Positions 1 to 8,452 of a stretch of 14,563 bases of DNA are shown here, piece after piece. The stretch is from the NCBI GenBank assembly GCA_024276815.1, contig JAJRWM010000041.1, positions 1-14,563 of the forward strand. Direction: 5' to 3'. Positions within the stretch are counted from its first letter, which is position 1; each line of letters begins with the position of its first letter. This stretch comes from a bacterium. GTDB lineage: Bacteria; JACRDZ01; JAJRWM01. The position numbers were made by a program, and so were the translations under genes. Below the pieces are notes generated by a model that searched no databases, was not told the origin of the DNA, and worked only from the letters and a program-made list of their open reading frames with translations.

Positions 1-2472
1 AGACCGGGAAGGTACATGCAGTCCTATTGTCATCCTTACGAGTCTACCTGGGCCATGGTTCCCGGAGTGCATCGGGGTTATGGCTGGTATGGCAAATCCT
101 ATATGGGCTGGCGGGTCCAGCGAATGAACAAGACTGATTTCCAACGGCCGCCGAACGCGGTTGAGGATTTAAGGATTATCAGTTACGCCAGCGGTAACAT
201 CGGAGAGGAAACGACTCCTGGCTTTGCCCAGGCGGATATTACCGGCTACACAACCGTCAATGGCCCTCATTCGCAGAACGACGTACTGTTGCAGTGGACG
301 GCGGTTGAAGACAGCGTGCCTTTGAACGGCGTCGACCATTACAACGTATATATTAATGACGAAGAGATAACGCTTGCGAATAAGGACAGTTCCATCCGTC
401 TCCTGGAAAAAGTCGCTACGGGAGCGATACCGCCCGGCAACATTATTAATTACTGGATGCCCTACGGCCATGTCAACGGTAATACCACCTATTATTACGC
501 GGTGGTCGCGGCTGACGCGGAGGATAACGAGTCGTTAATTTCCAACTCGGTAGGCGAACTGATGGATGTCGCCGACACGACGCCGCCGCCGCCGGCGGTA
601 ATTCAGGTCACCCAGTTGGGCGGCACTTATTTCGCGCAGCTACAGTGGGACGATCCCGGCGACAACGGGGATATCGTCGCCTACGATGTCTACCGGGCGC
701 CTGACGTCAGCGGCAGTCCCGGCGCCTATGTTATCGAGGGCACTCAGGCTGATACGGATCGCGAGGCTAAATTCCTGACTGATACCAGGGCTTCGTACGG
801 GCCGGGGCCGGAATACTTTACCCAGGCCTATGACGCGACCAACAATGGGGATATTTACTGGTATCGGGTGGTCAGTCGTGATTCCGCCGCCTTGGAATCA
901 ACCTCCAACGAAGTCAGCGTTTTAATTGCTGACCCGGTCCCTGAACGGATCACGACCTTGACGGTCATAGACCAGATAACCAGGATTGCCGGTTATCCCA
1001 AATTTGAGACCGGGACGACCAAGGCTTTGCTGGAATGGGTGATTCCCCAGGATGGTGATTTTGATGGCTCTACTATCACCAAGTATCATGTTTACCGCTA
1101 TTACGAAACCTTCGCGGCGAAAGACCCGGCCAAGCTGATTATATCGGCCGTCTATGACTCGTCGACCTCGGAATATAAATTCAGCTATTACTCAACAGAT
1201 TACTACACCACGACGATTCCCGAAACAAGTCACAGCTATAATGATTGCGGCGCCGCTTCGGGCGATCCCGGCCCCAACGCCCTGGTTATCCAGGGGGTGG
1301 CCGACCAGACCTGGGGAACGACTCCGGAACAGAGCGTCAGGATGTCAGGCAGCTCGGATAGTCCGCAGTATACGGTCATCTACCAGATAAACAATCTTGA
1401 TCCCGGTAAACTTTACTACCTGAAGGTGACCTATTACAAAGAAGGTCTTGCCCGGACGCAAACCCTGGAACTGGACGACGACGGTAATACGCCGGTCGAG
1501 GAACTTCTGATTCACGGTCCGTTATCGTTGCCGGACAGTGCCAAGCAGGTATACACCTACCCTGTACCTACGGCCGCCTACCAGGACAGCACCATTCAGC
1601 TTAATTTCAAGGGCGCGACCCCCAACGCGGTGGTCTCGGAGGTTGACGTTATTGAACGAGGGAAAGTCCGCATCTGGGATATGATACCCAAAGACGCGGT
1701 GATCAGGGAGTCGGCTTACGTCAGGTCGGACTTGACATCGTACTATTATTATTACGGCGTAACCGCTGAGGATGACGCTGTGCCGTCTCCCCAGGAAGGA
1801 AAGCTTTCCAACGTGGTTGACGCGGAACTTCCCAGGTCTGTTTCGAACCTGCAGGCGACCCTGGAGCCGGACAGCCAGATATCGCTGGTTTTTGATCAGT
1901 TGCCGCAACAGAATCATCCGACTGTGTCGTACGGCGACTTCGCCATCGCTCAATACGCGCGACACAAGAGGGGAACGCTGGATGACATCACCGGTTTCAG
2001 CACTTCCGTTCCCAGTACGGATGTTACCGAGTGGGACAGCACAACGCTTACCGACTCGCTGAAAAACCTTGAGCCGGGGACTTGGGAATTCGCGGTGTTC
2101 ACCCAGTATACCGACGGGTTGACCGCGCCTCCGACCTTTAAAATTACCGGCCGGGTTCTTTACGACGGCGCACTGGGCGACGCGACGCATAAGTATGTGT
2201 TTGTCGTGCTGGCTGATCCGCAGGCTACCAACGAGATTTACTATTCAACGGCTATTCCTGATTATAACGGCTCGGAAGCCAGTTATTTAATCGATAATGT
2301 TCTGCCCAGGGATTATGACGTCTTCGCTTATGTCGATATGGATGGCAGCGCCGGCGGACAGATCACGGACATGACTCCCGGAGATTTCTATGGTATGTAC
2401 TCCGGCAATACAATCACAGTCGATACCGCCGACTGGGCTAATGTCGATATTAATATTACTCTCACGAATTAG
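1..2472 (+). CDS. Secreted fibronectin type III-repeat protein, 5' end outside the window
   Basis: The frame is open from base 1 with no stop before the first in-frame ATG at 16. No signal peptide follows that ATG, so this is the C-terminal part (at least 823 residues) of a longer protein. Counting from the ATG, FN3-like domains lie at about 46-185, 188-306, 310-600 (with an extra beta-rich insertion around 420-480) and 605-705. They are marked by linkers such as DTTPPPP, by strands of the DHYNVYI and AYDVYR type, and by TTYYYAVVAADAEDNES. The last ~110 residues (about 706-818: KITGRVLYDG, then DVFAYVDMDGSAGG) look like a carboxypeptidase-regulatory/prealbumin-like beta-sandwich. There is no membrane anchor, sortase motif or recognisable catalytic site. 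It precedes two similar secreted proteins and is probably co-transcribed with them. Extracellular or cell-surface scaffold or binding protein is the likely role; the ligand is unknown. The rich tyrosine tracts (five in a row near residue 577) are FN3 core strands, not a separate motif. Confidence 0.85.
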   Translation, partial: RPGRYMQSYCHPYESTWAMVPGVHRGYGWYGKSYMGWRVQRMNKTDFQRPPNAVEDLRIISYASGNIGEETTPGFAQADITGYTTVNGPHSQNDVLLQWTAVEDSVPLNGVDHYNVYINDEEITLANKDSSIRLLEKVATGAIPPGNIINYWMPYGHVNGNTTYYYAVVAADAEDNESLISNSVGELMDVADTTPPPPAVIQVTQLGGTYFAQLQWDDPGDNGDIVAYDVYRAPDVSGSPGAYVIEGTQADTDREAKFLTDTRASYGPGPEYFTQAYDATNNGDIYWYRVVSRDSAALESTSNEVSVLIADPVPERITTLTVIDQITRIAGYPKFETGTTKALLEWVIPQDGDFDGSTITKYHVYRYYETFAAKDPAKLIISAVYDSSTSEYKFSYYSTDYYTTTIPETSHSYNDCGAASGDPGPNALVIQGVADQTWGTTPEQSVRMSGSSDSPQYTVIYQINNLDPGKLYYLKVTYYKEGLARTQTLELDDDGNTPVEELLIHGPLSLPDSAKQVYTYPVPTAAYQDSTIQLNFKGATPNAVVSEVDVIERGKVRIWDMIPKDAVIRESAYVRSDLTSYYYYYGVTAEDDAVPSPQEGKLSNVVDAELPRSVSNLQATLEPDSQISLVFDQLPQQNHPTVSYGDFAIAQYARHKRGTLDDITGFSTSVPSTDVTEWDSTTLTDSLKNLEPGTWEFAVFTQYTDGLTAPPTFKITGRVLYDGALGDATHKYVFVVLADPQATNEIYYSTAIPDYNGSEASYLIDNVLPRDYDVFAYVDMDGSAGGQITDMTPGDFYGMYSGNTITVDTADWANVDINITLTN

Positions 2473-2482
2473 GGGCAGTAAA

Positions 2483-4945
2483 ATGGAAAAGACGCTAGTG
2501 CGAAAAACAGTAAATTTTTTAATTGTGTCGCTGTTGCTGGCTTTTGTGGGTGTTGCCGGAGCCTATGAAACCTATTTCGGCCCTCCGTCCAAGTCCGCGG
2601 TAATAAATCTGGTTGATTCGGTTGGGCCGGCGGCGCCGGCGGCGATGACTGTTTTATACGACAAAGCGACCAACCAGATGAATATTAATTGGACCGCTTT
2701 GACCAGCGCGGATGATCGAAACTATAGCGGTTACCCTAGTCATAATCTCCACGCCACGGAAAAATATTTGTTGCAGGTCAGGGTAGACGATGAGGTTGAC
2801 GACAATTTTTTGCCGGTCTGGACGGACATATACGTAGGCAACAGCAACAGCTTCGCCCACGCGGTCAGTTACGGGCATAAATATGTCTATCGGGTGGCAG
2901 GTAAAGATGAGGCGCCCTATGAAAACCTGGGCGACTTCCTGCGTTCTGACTTCAGTCCCGATAATGATATTTACTCGGCTCCGGAAGTGGTTACCGATCT
3001 CGACGCCCAGCCCTCCGCCACCAATTCCAGCATAATCTTAACCTGGGAACGTCCTTTGAGCCAGTCAACGCTTACTTATAATATCTATCAGAAACAGCAA
3101 AGTTCGCCCCTGGTCACCGGAGATATCGTCCCGGTCAATTTGCTGACCAACGTGGTTGGAGAGAGTTGGACAACCAGCGGCGGCCGCACTTATCTGAGAT
3201 GGGAACACGTGGTGCCCACCGGGTTGATTACCGGCGGCGTCAGTGTTGATCTGGCCTACGCGGTTTGCGCGTTGGACTCGGAAAATCATGAGGCGGATAT
3301 CTCCTCCGGCACCGGCAACCGGGTCTTAAACAGCGGATTTGAAAATTCAACCGCCACCTCCGCTCAATACTGGTTGTTTGATACAACCTACATCGTCATC
3401 TCCGGCACGCCGGTGCAGCCGCAGGGATATGGTAGTACTTACGCGGCCTTGATTAATTCGACTGATGCTCCTGACTGGCAAACTGTCGGCTTGCAGGTCG
3501 CGCCGACCGGTCGGCCAAAAGCCTACGCCAACAAGGATTTTACCGTCAAAGCGATGGTTAAGGCAACCGGTTATCCCGCGGTGCGTTTTTATTCCTACAA
3601 CTCATCAGGTAGCGCGGTTTTTCTGGGCTATAATTACTTTGACACTATTCCACTCGGCTCCTGGCAGCAAATATCCTACACCTGGACAACGCTGCCGGAT
3701 ACGGAAACGGTCGAAGCCCGTTTTTACGCCAACCAAATATGCCTGTTTGACGACGTTGAAATGCTGGTTCCCGCCTCAGCCAAGCCGACTATCGGGTTGG
3801 TTAGCGACACGACGCCGCCTGAGCAGATAACAACGCTTGATGTCTATGGTAAATATAACATTGACGACATCTACCTGGAATGGAATAACCCGACTGATAA
3901 CGTGGGCGTGGACCATTTCAGGGTTTATCGTAACAGTTCAGGACAGGGCGCGGTGACTGACGCCAACAAGGTAGACGCGATTATCTTTGAGGTTCCGATA
4001 GCGCAGTTGTCACCGGCGACCGCTGATCCCGGCACCTTGGTGCAGTGGATTAATACCGATCCTTGGCCGGGCTATGTCTATTATTACGCGGTGGTTGGTG
4101 TGGACGTCGCCGGTAACGAAGGCCTTGTTTCCAATAGCGGAGTAGCCATGACTGGTTATCCGTACGACACAGTGCCCCCCGAAGCGGTTACCTTGATAGA
4201 GGTTACTTTCCAGAAATCAGATTCGCCGCCCGATCCGCCCCACAAGGTATATCTGGAGTGGTTAAGCGTCAACGACTATGATAACCGCGGCGATCCGGGA
4301 CAGATCAAGGAATACAATATTTATCGGCAGGAGGATAGTCCCATAACCACCGTCTCCGGGTTAACTCCCCTGGCGACGCTGGCCGCCACGGTGTGGTTGG
4401 AGGATTCCACGATTACCCCGAATACGACCTATTATTATGCTGTTACCGCCAGGGATATATCAAAGTACCCGAATTCCGGGGGCAACGAAGGAGGGTTTGT
4501 CAATTCTCTGGGCGTTACCGCTGACACCGCTCCCCCGGTGTTTCAGGCCAGCTATACCGCTACTGATGATTACTGGTGTCCTTTGCAGAGTAACGGTTCG
4601 ACCACGACGGTCAAGAATAATAGCCTGACCAATAAATATACCGACGGCGATACTATCGATATTGAAATTGATCTGGGGGAGACCGGGCAGGCCAGCTATA
4701 TTTTCGCGAACTTCTCCAACGTAGACAATTATGGTTTCGCGACCAATGTTGTTGATAATGGCAACGGGACCTACCAGATTACGCACTTTATTGATCCCAG
4801 CAATACTGTTATTGATAATAGTCCGACGTGCGGCGGCAACGGTTATATCATAACGATACAAGCGGATGACGCTTATTCCAACGGTCCTGTTTATGATTCA
4901 ACTTTTGATGTGCTGCTTGATAATACCGCACCATTTTATCCTTGA
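2483..4945 (+). CDS. Secreted FN3-repeat protein with a CBM4/9-like domain
   Basis: It encodes 820 residues. I chose the ATG at 2483 because AGGGG overlaps the upstream stop seven bases before it and a standard signal peptide follows (KTLVRK, hydrophobic stretch, cleavage near VAGA|YET). An in-frame upstream ATG at 2390 would lie inside the preceding gene. Domains in order: N-terminal FN3-like about 44-165, FN3 166-277, a carbohydrate-binding-like (CBM4/9/22-type) jelly-roll about 279-431 starting RVLNSGFEN and ending ICLFDDVEMLVP, FN3 443-557, FN3 562-680, and a module at about 682-815 also found three times in the next protein. The protein stops abruptly at DNTAPFYP, a linker that normally leads into another domain. 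There is no transmembrane anchor. The gap to the upstream stop is 10 bases and to the next start 21, consistent with one transcript. Sugar or cell-wall binding is suggested by the CBM-like fold, not shown. Confidence 0.88.
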   Translation: MEKTLVRKTVNFLIVSLLLAFVGVAGAYETYFGPPSKSAVINLVDSVGPAAPAAMTVLYDKATNQMNINWTALTSADDRNYSGYPSHNLHATEKYLLQVRVDDEVDDNFLPVWTDIYVGNSNSFAHAVSYGHKYVYRVAGKDEAPYENLGDFLRSDFSPDNDIYSAPEVVTDLDAQPSATNSSIILTWERPLSQSTLTYNIYQKQQSSPLVTGDIVPVNLLTNVVGESWTTSGGRTYLRWEHVVPTGLITGGVSVDLAYAVCALDSENHEADISSGTGNRVLNSGFENSTATSAQYWLFDTTYIVISGTPVQPQGYGSTYAALINSTDAPDWQTVGLQVAPTGRPKAYANKDFTVKAMVKATGYPAVRFYSYNSSGSAVFLGYNYFDTIPLGSWQQISYTWTTLPDTETVEARFYANQICLFDDVEMLVPASAKPTIGLVSDTTPPEQITTLDVYGKYNIDDIYLEWNNPTDNVGVDHFRVYRNSSGQGAVTDANKVDAIIFEVPIAQLSPATADPGTLVQWINTDPWPGYVYYYAVVGVDVAGNEGLVSNSGVAMTGYPYDTVPPEAVTLIEVTFQKSDSPPDPPHKVYLEWLSVNDYDNRGDPGQIKEYNIYRQEDSPITTVSGLTPLATLAATVWLEDSTITPNTTYYYAVTARDISKYPNSGGNEGGFVNSLGVTADTAPPVFQASYTATDDYWCPLQSNGSTTTVKNNSLTNKYTDGDTIDIEIDLGETGQASYIFANFSNVDNYGFATNVVDNGNGTYQITHFIDPSNTVIDNSPTCGGNGYIITIQADDAYSNGPVYDSTFDVLLDNTAPFYP
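3317..3775 (+). other. CBM4/9-like domain within the second FN3 protein
   Basis: Residues about 279-431 of the protein starting at 2483 differ from the surrounding FN3 repeats. They open with NSGFEN, the usual first strand of CBM4/9/22-like jelly-rolls. They contain WQTVGLQV and GSWQQISYTW, the paired Trp-Gln strands typical of that fold, and close with an FDDVEML strand, the common calcium-proximal end. This assignment rests on motif resemblance only; a galactose-binding-like domain of another family is the alternative. Confidence 0.6.
4526..4927 (+). repeat. Copy 1 of a shared beta-sandwich module
   Basis: Residues about 682-815 of the second FN3 protein. It starts TAPPVFQAS, has DGDTIDIEIDLGETGQASYIF, then GNGTYQITHFI and closes with a DNTAP linker. 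The layout (TAPP start, T.D..GE.G.A, GTY, a D-rich ending, DNTAP exit) matches three copies in the following protein, although this copy is longer and carries two cysteines (about 699 and 783) that the others lack. Confidence 0.55.
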
Positions 4946-4953
4946 TGAGCTGT

Positions 4954-4963
4954 AAGGAGGTGA
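4954..4963 (+). promoter_or_regulatory. Strong ribosome binding site that selects a TTG start
   Basis: AAGGAGGTGA is a near-perfect anti-16S match. It ends its GGAGG core six bases before the TTG at 4967. The next in-frame ATG (4994) has no such site, and an ATG at 4963 opens a frame that stops after 13 codons. This favours TTG at 4967 as the start of the large downstream gene. Confidence 0.7.
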
Positions 4964-4966
4964 TGG

Positions 4967-7900
4967 TTGAGTGTTTTTACTCAACCGATAAATATGAAAT
5001 ATAAAAATAAACTGACAATGATTCTTTTGCTGGTTCTGGCCGTAATGATCAGCGCCGCCGGAGTCTTCGCTATTGACGTGATTCCGCAGGACAAACAGGT
5101 CACGATAACCCTGACCAGGCCTTTGTTAAATGAGGATGGCACGGTTTGCGATGATCTGGCCGGTTATTATCTTTACCGAAGTTCCTCCCCCAACGGGCCT
5201 TTTTCCCGGATCAACAATGTTTTGCTGATCCCGTCGAACACTGTTTATGTGGATCGGCATCTGCTTAACAATATTCCCTATTATTACCGGGGGACTTCCG
5301 TTGACGACGTGGGTAACGAGAGCCAGCCGTCCCCGGCCAAGATGGCTATGCCGACCGGCGATGAGGAAAAACCGGCCGCGATTACGGATTTGGCGATTTC
5401 ATCCAAGGACGGTAAAGTCACCTTGACCTGGTCCTTCGCTAACGATAATGACGCCATAGATCATTATGAAATTTATCGTGATCTGACGGAAATCAAGGAC
5501 ATTTACCTGGCTCACAAACGAACGCCGGCGCAGATTAACCCGCTGGTTACTGTTGACGCTGAGACTAACACCTACACCGACAGCGATGTGAAAGCCGGAA
5601 CGACTTATTATTACGTTGTGACGGCGTTTGATAAATCAAACAATGAAGCGGACAGCTCAACCAGCGTCTCTATCAAGGTGCCGGGCGTTGACCTAACGCC
5701 ACCATACTTTACGTCGTTGGACGAGGATTCCGGCGGGTGGCCCCAAAAGGGCGGGGCCCTGGTCACCTTTATCATCGTGGGTGAATCGGGTTGTGAGGCC
5801 ACGATCAAGATTGGCAACCTGGCTGATAATCTGGCCGCCACGGAAACCGCTCAGCCGGGAACCTATATTTATACCTATACCGTACCAAATGGTGTTAACC
5901 AGGCCGATATTGAGGTCTCCGCTAAATTGTCCGATGGCGTCAATCAAACCGAGAAAACCGGCGATACCAAAATAACGATTGATAATACCGCTCCTGAAGC
6001 GGTCGCTGATGTTAGTTTAACGCCGCTGGAGATTCCCTGGGTGAAAATTGGCTGGACGCCGGGAGCGCTTGACGACGCTCATCATTACGCTGTCTACCGC
6101 TTCAGCCAGGCGATTACGCTGAATAATAAAGTCCAGGCGACTTTGCTGGAAGATGACCTGCCGGTTGATGTCACCGAATATACGGATGAAACCGCGCGGG
6201 CGTCATCAACTTATTATTACGCCGTGGGCGTTTTGTACCAGGCTGGCAATGAGGTAATAACGTCGAGCGGCCCCATTACTGTTGGCGCTGATACTGTGCC
6301 GCCTGAGATTATTCTGGTTACTGACGACACCATGGGCGCGACCCAAAAAGCCAATAATACGATAGCTGTGACGATCATAGGCGAGCCGGGTCTGACTGCC
6401 AGTTTTTCTATCGAGGGGCTGATTGAAGACCAGGCGATGGAAGAAGAACTGATTGGTCTTTTGCCTTCAGGAACCTATCACGGTTCCTATCTGGTTAAGC
6501 CGGGCGACAGCGCTATGGACGCTCTTCTTACCGGCAAGTTGGTCGATCAGGCGAACCTGGTGACTACCAAGGAAGCCGCCGGGCGGATAAATGTTGTCAC
6601 GGATTCAAGCGACGTTACGGCGCCGGAAATCACCATGATCAGCAGTGACTACTCCGATGTCCTGGTTGCCGGCGATACCCTGGAGGTCACTATTGAGGGT
6701 GAAGCGGGCTGTGTCGCCTACGCCGACCTGGGCTCGATTAAAAAAGCGATTCTTTTCAACGAGGTTACTGACGGCATGTATGTCGGTTCTTACAAGGTGG
6801 CCAGAGGCGACAACCTCAAGGACGCTAATATTGTTGGTTATTTGGTTGACAGTTCCGGCAATCAGTCGGTTGAATATGACAATGTGCCTATCAATATCGA
6901 TACCAATCTGGCTATTGAAGTCTCCCGGCCGGGTAGTATTCTGGTCGCTGACGGGAAATCAACCGTGAATATTACCGCTACGGTAAAAAACGCCAGGGGC
7001 GAGGCTATTAACGGTGAGTATATTGACTTTACCCTGGTCGGAGGTGACGGCGAGTTGTCCGGCAACACCAGCGGCCGCACCAATTCCGCCGGTCAGATAA
7101 CGACAACTTACCGGGCGGGTGAAATTGTCATAACCGCGTTTATCGCGGCGGAGGCGATTGATACCGGGGATGTCGGTATAACCTATGTTTTGACCAAGAA
7201 AAGTGTTTCGGTTGACATCGCCTTAACTGATCCGAACCCTAAGTATAAAACGTCAAATAATTCAGGCTACTCGATAGAGGTCTTTGCCAAACCGCATCGG
7301 ATTACCGCCGATGGCCACAGCGTCTCGGTGATCACGGCTTTAGTGACTAAAGACGGAGCGCCGATTGAGGGCGTACGGGTAAGTTTTGATATCGTCCGCG
7401 GGGTTCATGGTAATGAGGGGGCGATTAAAGTCCGCCGATCTCATACCGACGCGAATGGTGAGGCGGAGGCCGTTTACACGTCGGCGACGAAGACCCAGTT
7501 GGTCCTGATACAGGCCACGGCTTTTGTACCTGAGGGTGATCCGGTAAGTGAGAACACCCAGGTGTTGCTGATTGCCGGCGGGGTTAAGTATCTTGCCTTA
7601 ATCGCTGAGCCAAACCAGATCCCGGCTGACGGAACGAGCACGTCGATTATCACGGTGACTACGGAGGATGAGTTTAACAACCTGGTGCCGGAGGTTAAAG
7701 TTGAATTTTCGCTGGCCAATCATCTGGGTTCCCTGGATGAGCCTTATGATTACACCAGCGAGCCGACCTATCCAATTTACGTTGATGAACAGCCGGCTGT
7801 TGGCGGTGGCGAGGCCAGCGTTACCTTTACCGCCGGCACAAGAGCCGGCACCGAAACCGTTACCGCGACCGTCACTTCGCAAACCTGGGGCGGAGCGGGC

Positions 7901-8428
7901 AACTTCTTCCAGGAAGGTCTGGATAACTTCGCCGCCGGCGATTACGCCGGCACCATTGACAAATTTGAGTTAGCCTTGGGCGCCGGCGCGGAATCCAACC
8001 TTGGGTTTACGACGGATTATACGGAAGAAAACTGGACTGATGATATCCTGTTCATGCGTGGTTACGCCTATGAGATGACCGATGAATACAGTAGCGCGAT
8101 TAGTTCCTATGAGGAAGTGGTCAACTATTATTTCGGCGGTACCTGGGCTGATAACGCGCAGTACCGCATCGCCCTGAGTTACGAAAAAGATAATAACCTG
8201 GCGCAGGCGATTGAAAGCTACCGGGAAGTAATCGATAATTTCAGAAGCGTTAATTTTGATTTGAGAGATTTGAAGGATAACGCGCAGTTCCGTTTGGCCA
8301 GGAGCTATGAGAAATCAGGTTATCTTGTCCTGGCTCGTAAAGCTTATCAAAGGCTGATCGACCGTTATCCCAATAGTTCCCTGGTTGATGACGCGAAATT
8401 AGCGGTTGAGCGCTTAACTCAACCATAG
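4967..8428 (+). CDS. Giant secreted protein: FN3, invasin-type Ig-like and TPR domains
   Basis: It encodes 1153 residues from the TTG at 4967 (ATG 4994 is the alternative; both leave the signal peptide KYKNKLTMILLLVLAVMI..GVFA|ID intact). Domains in order: FN3 about 36-130 and 133-240, a repeated module 242-342, FN3 345-440, modules 444-548 and 549-645, then three bacterial Ig-like (Big_1/invasin type) domains about 646-745, 765-870 and 873-973, each opening with (A)DGxS and carrying TNSAGQITTTYRAG-like strands. The C-terminus (about 977-1153) is a tetratricopeptide domain: FFQEGLDNFAAGDYAGTIDKF, YAISSYEEV-like helices, and AYQRLIDRYPNSSLVDDAK, the signature of YbgF/BamD-type repeats. There is no anchor or enzyme motif. 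A stalk of beta-sandwiches ending in a protein-binding TPR suggests a structural or assembly role in the envelope or outside the cell; this is inference. Confidence 0.88.
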   Translation: MSVFTQPINMKYKNKLTMILLLVLAVMISAAGVFAIDVIPQDKQVTITLTRPLLNEDGTVCDDLAGYYLYRSSSPNGPFSRINNVLLIPSNTVYVDRHLLNNIPYYYRGTSVDDVGNESQPSPAKMAMPTGDEEKPAAITDLAISSKDGKVTLTWSFANDNDAIDHYEIYRDLTEIKDIYLAHKRTPAQINPLVTVDAETNTYTDSDVKAGTTYYYVVTAFDKSNNEADSSTSVSIKVPGVDLTPPYFTSLDEDSGGWPQKGGALVTFIIVGESGCEATIKIGNLADNLAATETAQPGTYIYTYTVPNGVNQADIEVSAKLSDGVNQTEKTGDTKITIDNTAPEAVADVSLTPLEIPWVKIGWTPGALDDAHHYAVYRFSQAITLNNKVQATLLEDDLPVDVTEYTDETARASSTYYYAVGVLYQAGNEVITSSGPITVGADTVPPEIILVTDDTMGATQKANNTIAVTIIGEPGLTASFSIEGLIEDQAMEEELIGLLPSGTYHGSYLVKPGDSAMDALLTGKLVDQANLVTTKEAAGRINVVTDSSDVTAPEITMISSDYSDVLVAGDTLEVTIEGEAGCVAYADLGSIKKAILFNEVTDGMYVGSYKVARGDNLKDANIVGYLVDSSGNQSVEYDNVPINIDTNLAIEVSRPGSILVADGKSTVNITATVKNARGEAINGEYIDFTLVGGDGELSGNTSGRTNSAGQITTTYRAGEIVITAFIAAEAIDTGDVGITYVLTKKSVSVDIALTDPNPKYKTSNNSGYSIEVFAKPHRITADGHSVSVITALVTKDGAPIEGVRVSFDIVRGVHGNEGAIKVRRSHTDANGEAEAVYTSATKTQLVLIQATAFVPEGDPVSENTQVLLIAGGVKYLALIAEPNQIPADGTSTSIITVTTEDEFNNLVPEVKVEFSLANHLGSLDEPYDYTSEPTYPIYVDEQPAVGGGEASVTFTAGTRAGTETVTATVTSQTWGGAGNFFQEGLDNFAAGDYAGTIDKFELALGAGAESNLGFTTDYTEENWTDDILFMRGYAYEMTDEYSSAISSYEEVVNYYFGGTWADNAQYRIALSYEKDNNLAQAIESYREVIDNFRSVNFDLRDLKDNAQFRLARSYEKSGYLVLARKAYQRLIDRYPNSSLVDDAKLAVERLTQP
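5690..6901 (+). repeat. Three further copies of the shared module, interrupted by one FN3 domain
   Basis: Copies lie at about 5690-5992, 6296-6610 and 6611-6901. Each begins with (L/V/A)(T/V)(P/A)P.. and holds the string GE.G..A. Each has a PGTY or SGTYHGSY or DGMYVGSY turn, then V..GD...DA or a similar helix-like stretch, then G.L.D..N. The second and third copies are directly adjacent and are the most alike (SGTYHGSYLVKPGDSAMDA versus DGMYVGSYKVARGDNLKDA). An FN3 domain separates the first from the second. Confidence 0.65.
6902..7885 (+). repeat. Three invasin-type bacterial Ig-like domains
   Basis: Domains at about 6902-7201, 7259-7576 and 7583-7885 carry the Big_1/invasin pattern: (V/T/P)ADGxSxxxITAxVxxxxGxPIxGxxVxFxxxxG, followed by TNSAGQITTTYRAG, TDANGEAEAVYTSA and GGEASVTFTAGTRAG strands. 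This family usually forms rigid extended stalks in adhesins and in surface proteins. Confidence 0.75.
7895..8425 (+). other. C-terminal tetratricopeptide (YbgF/BamD-like) domain
   Basis: Residues about 977-1153 switch from beta to alpha composition. At least three helix pairs are visible, with repeat cores NFAAGDYAGTIDKFE, YAYEMTDEYSSAISSYEEVV, SYEKDNNLAQAIESYREVI and SYEKSGYLVLARKAYQRLI, followed by a capping helix. TPRs bind proteins and are common in periplasmic assembly factors, so an extracellular TPR on an Ig stalk is unusual. Confidence 0.8.
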
Positions 8429-8452
8429 GTAAGGTCAGAAAAAGCGGGATAT

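Noticed and set aside
1522-2190. A 222-codon open frame on the minus strand
   Set aside because: It lies wholly antisense to the first FN3 gene, is rich in Arg/Gly/Val as expected for a shadow frame, and shows no family motif.
2390-2482. An upstream in-frame ATG for the second FN3 protein
   Set aside because: It lies inside the preceding gene, has no ribosome binding site, and would place 31 residues before an intact signal peptide.
4460-4861. A 133-codon minus-strand frame
   Set aside because: Antisense shadow of the second FN3 protein, without a ribosome binding site or recognisable motif.
7895-8425. Separate gene for the TPR domain (for example a ybgF-like gene)
   Set aside because: The frame is continuous with the Ig-like domains and no start with a ribosome binding site lies at the junction.
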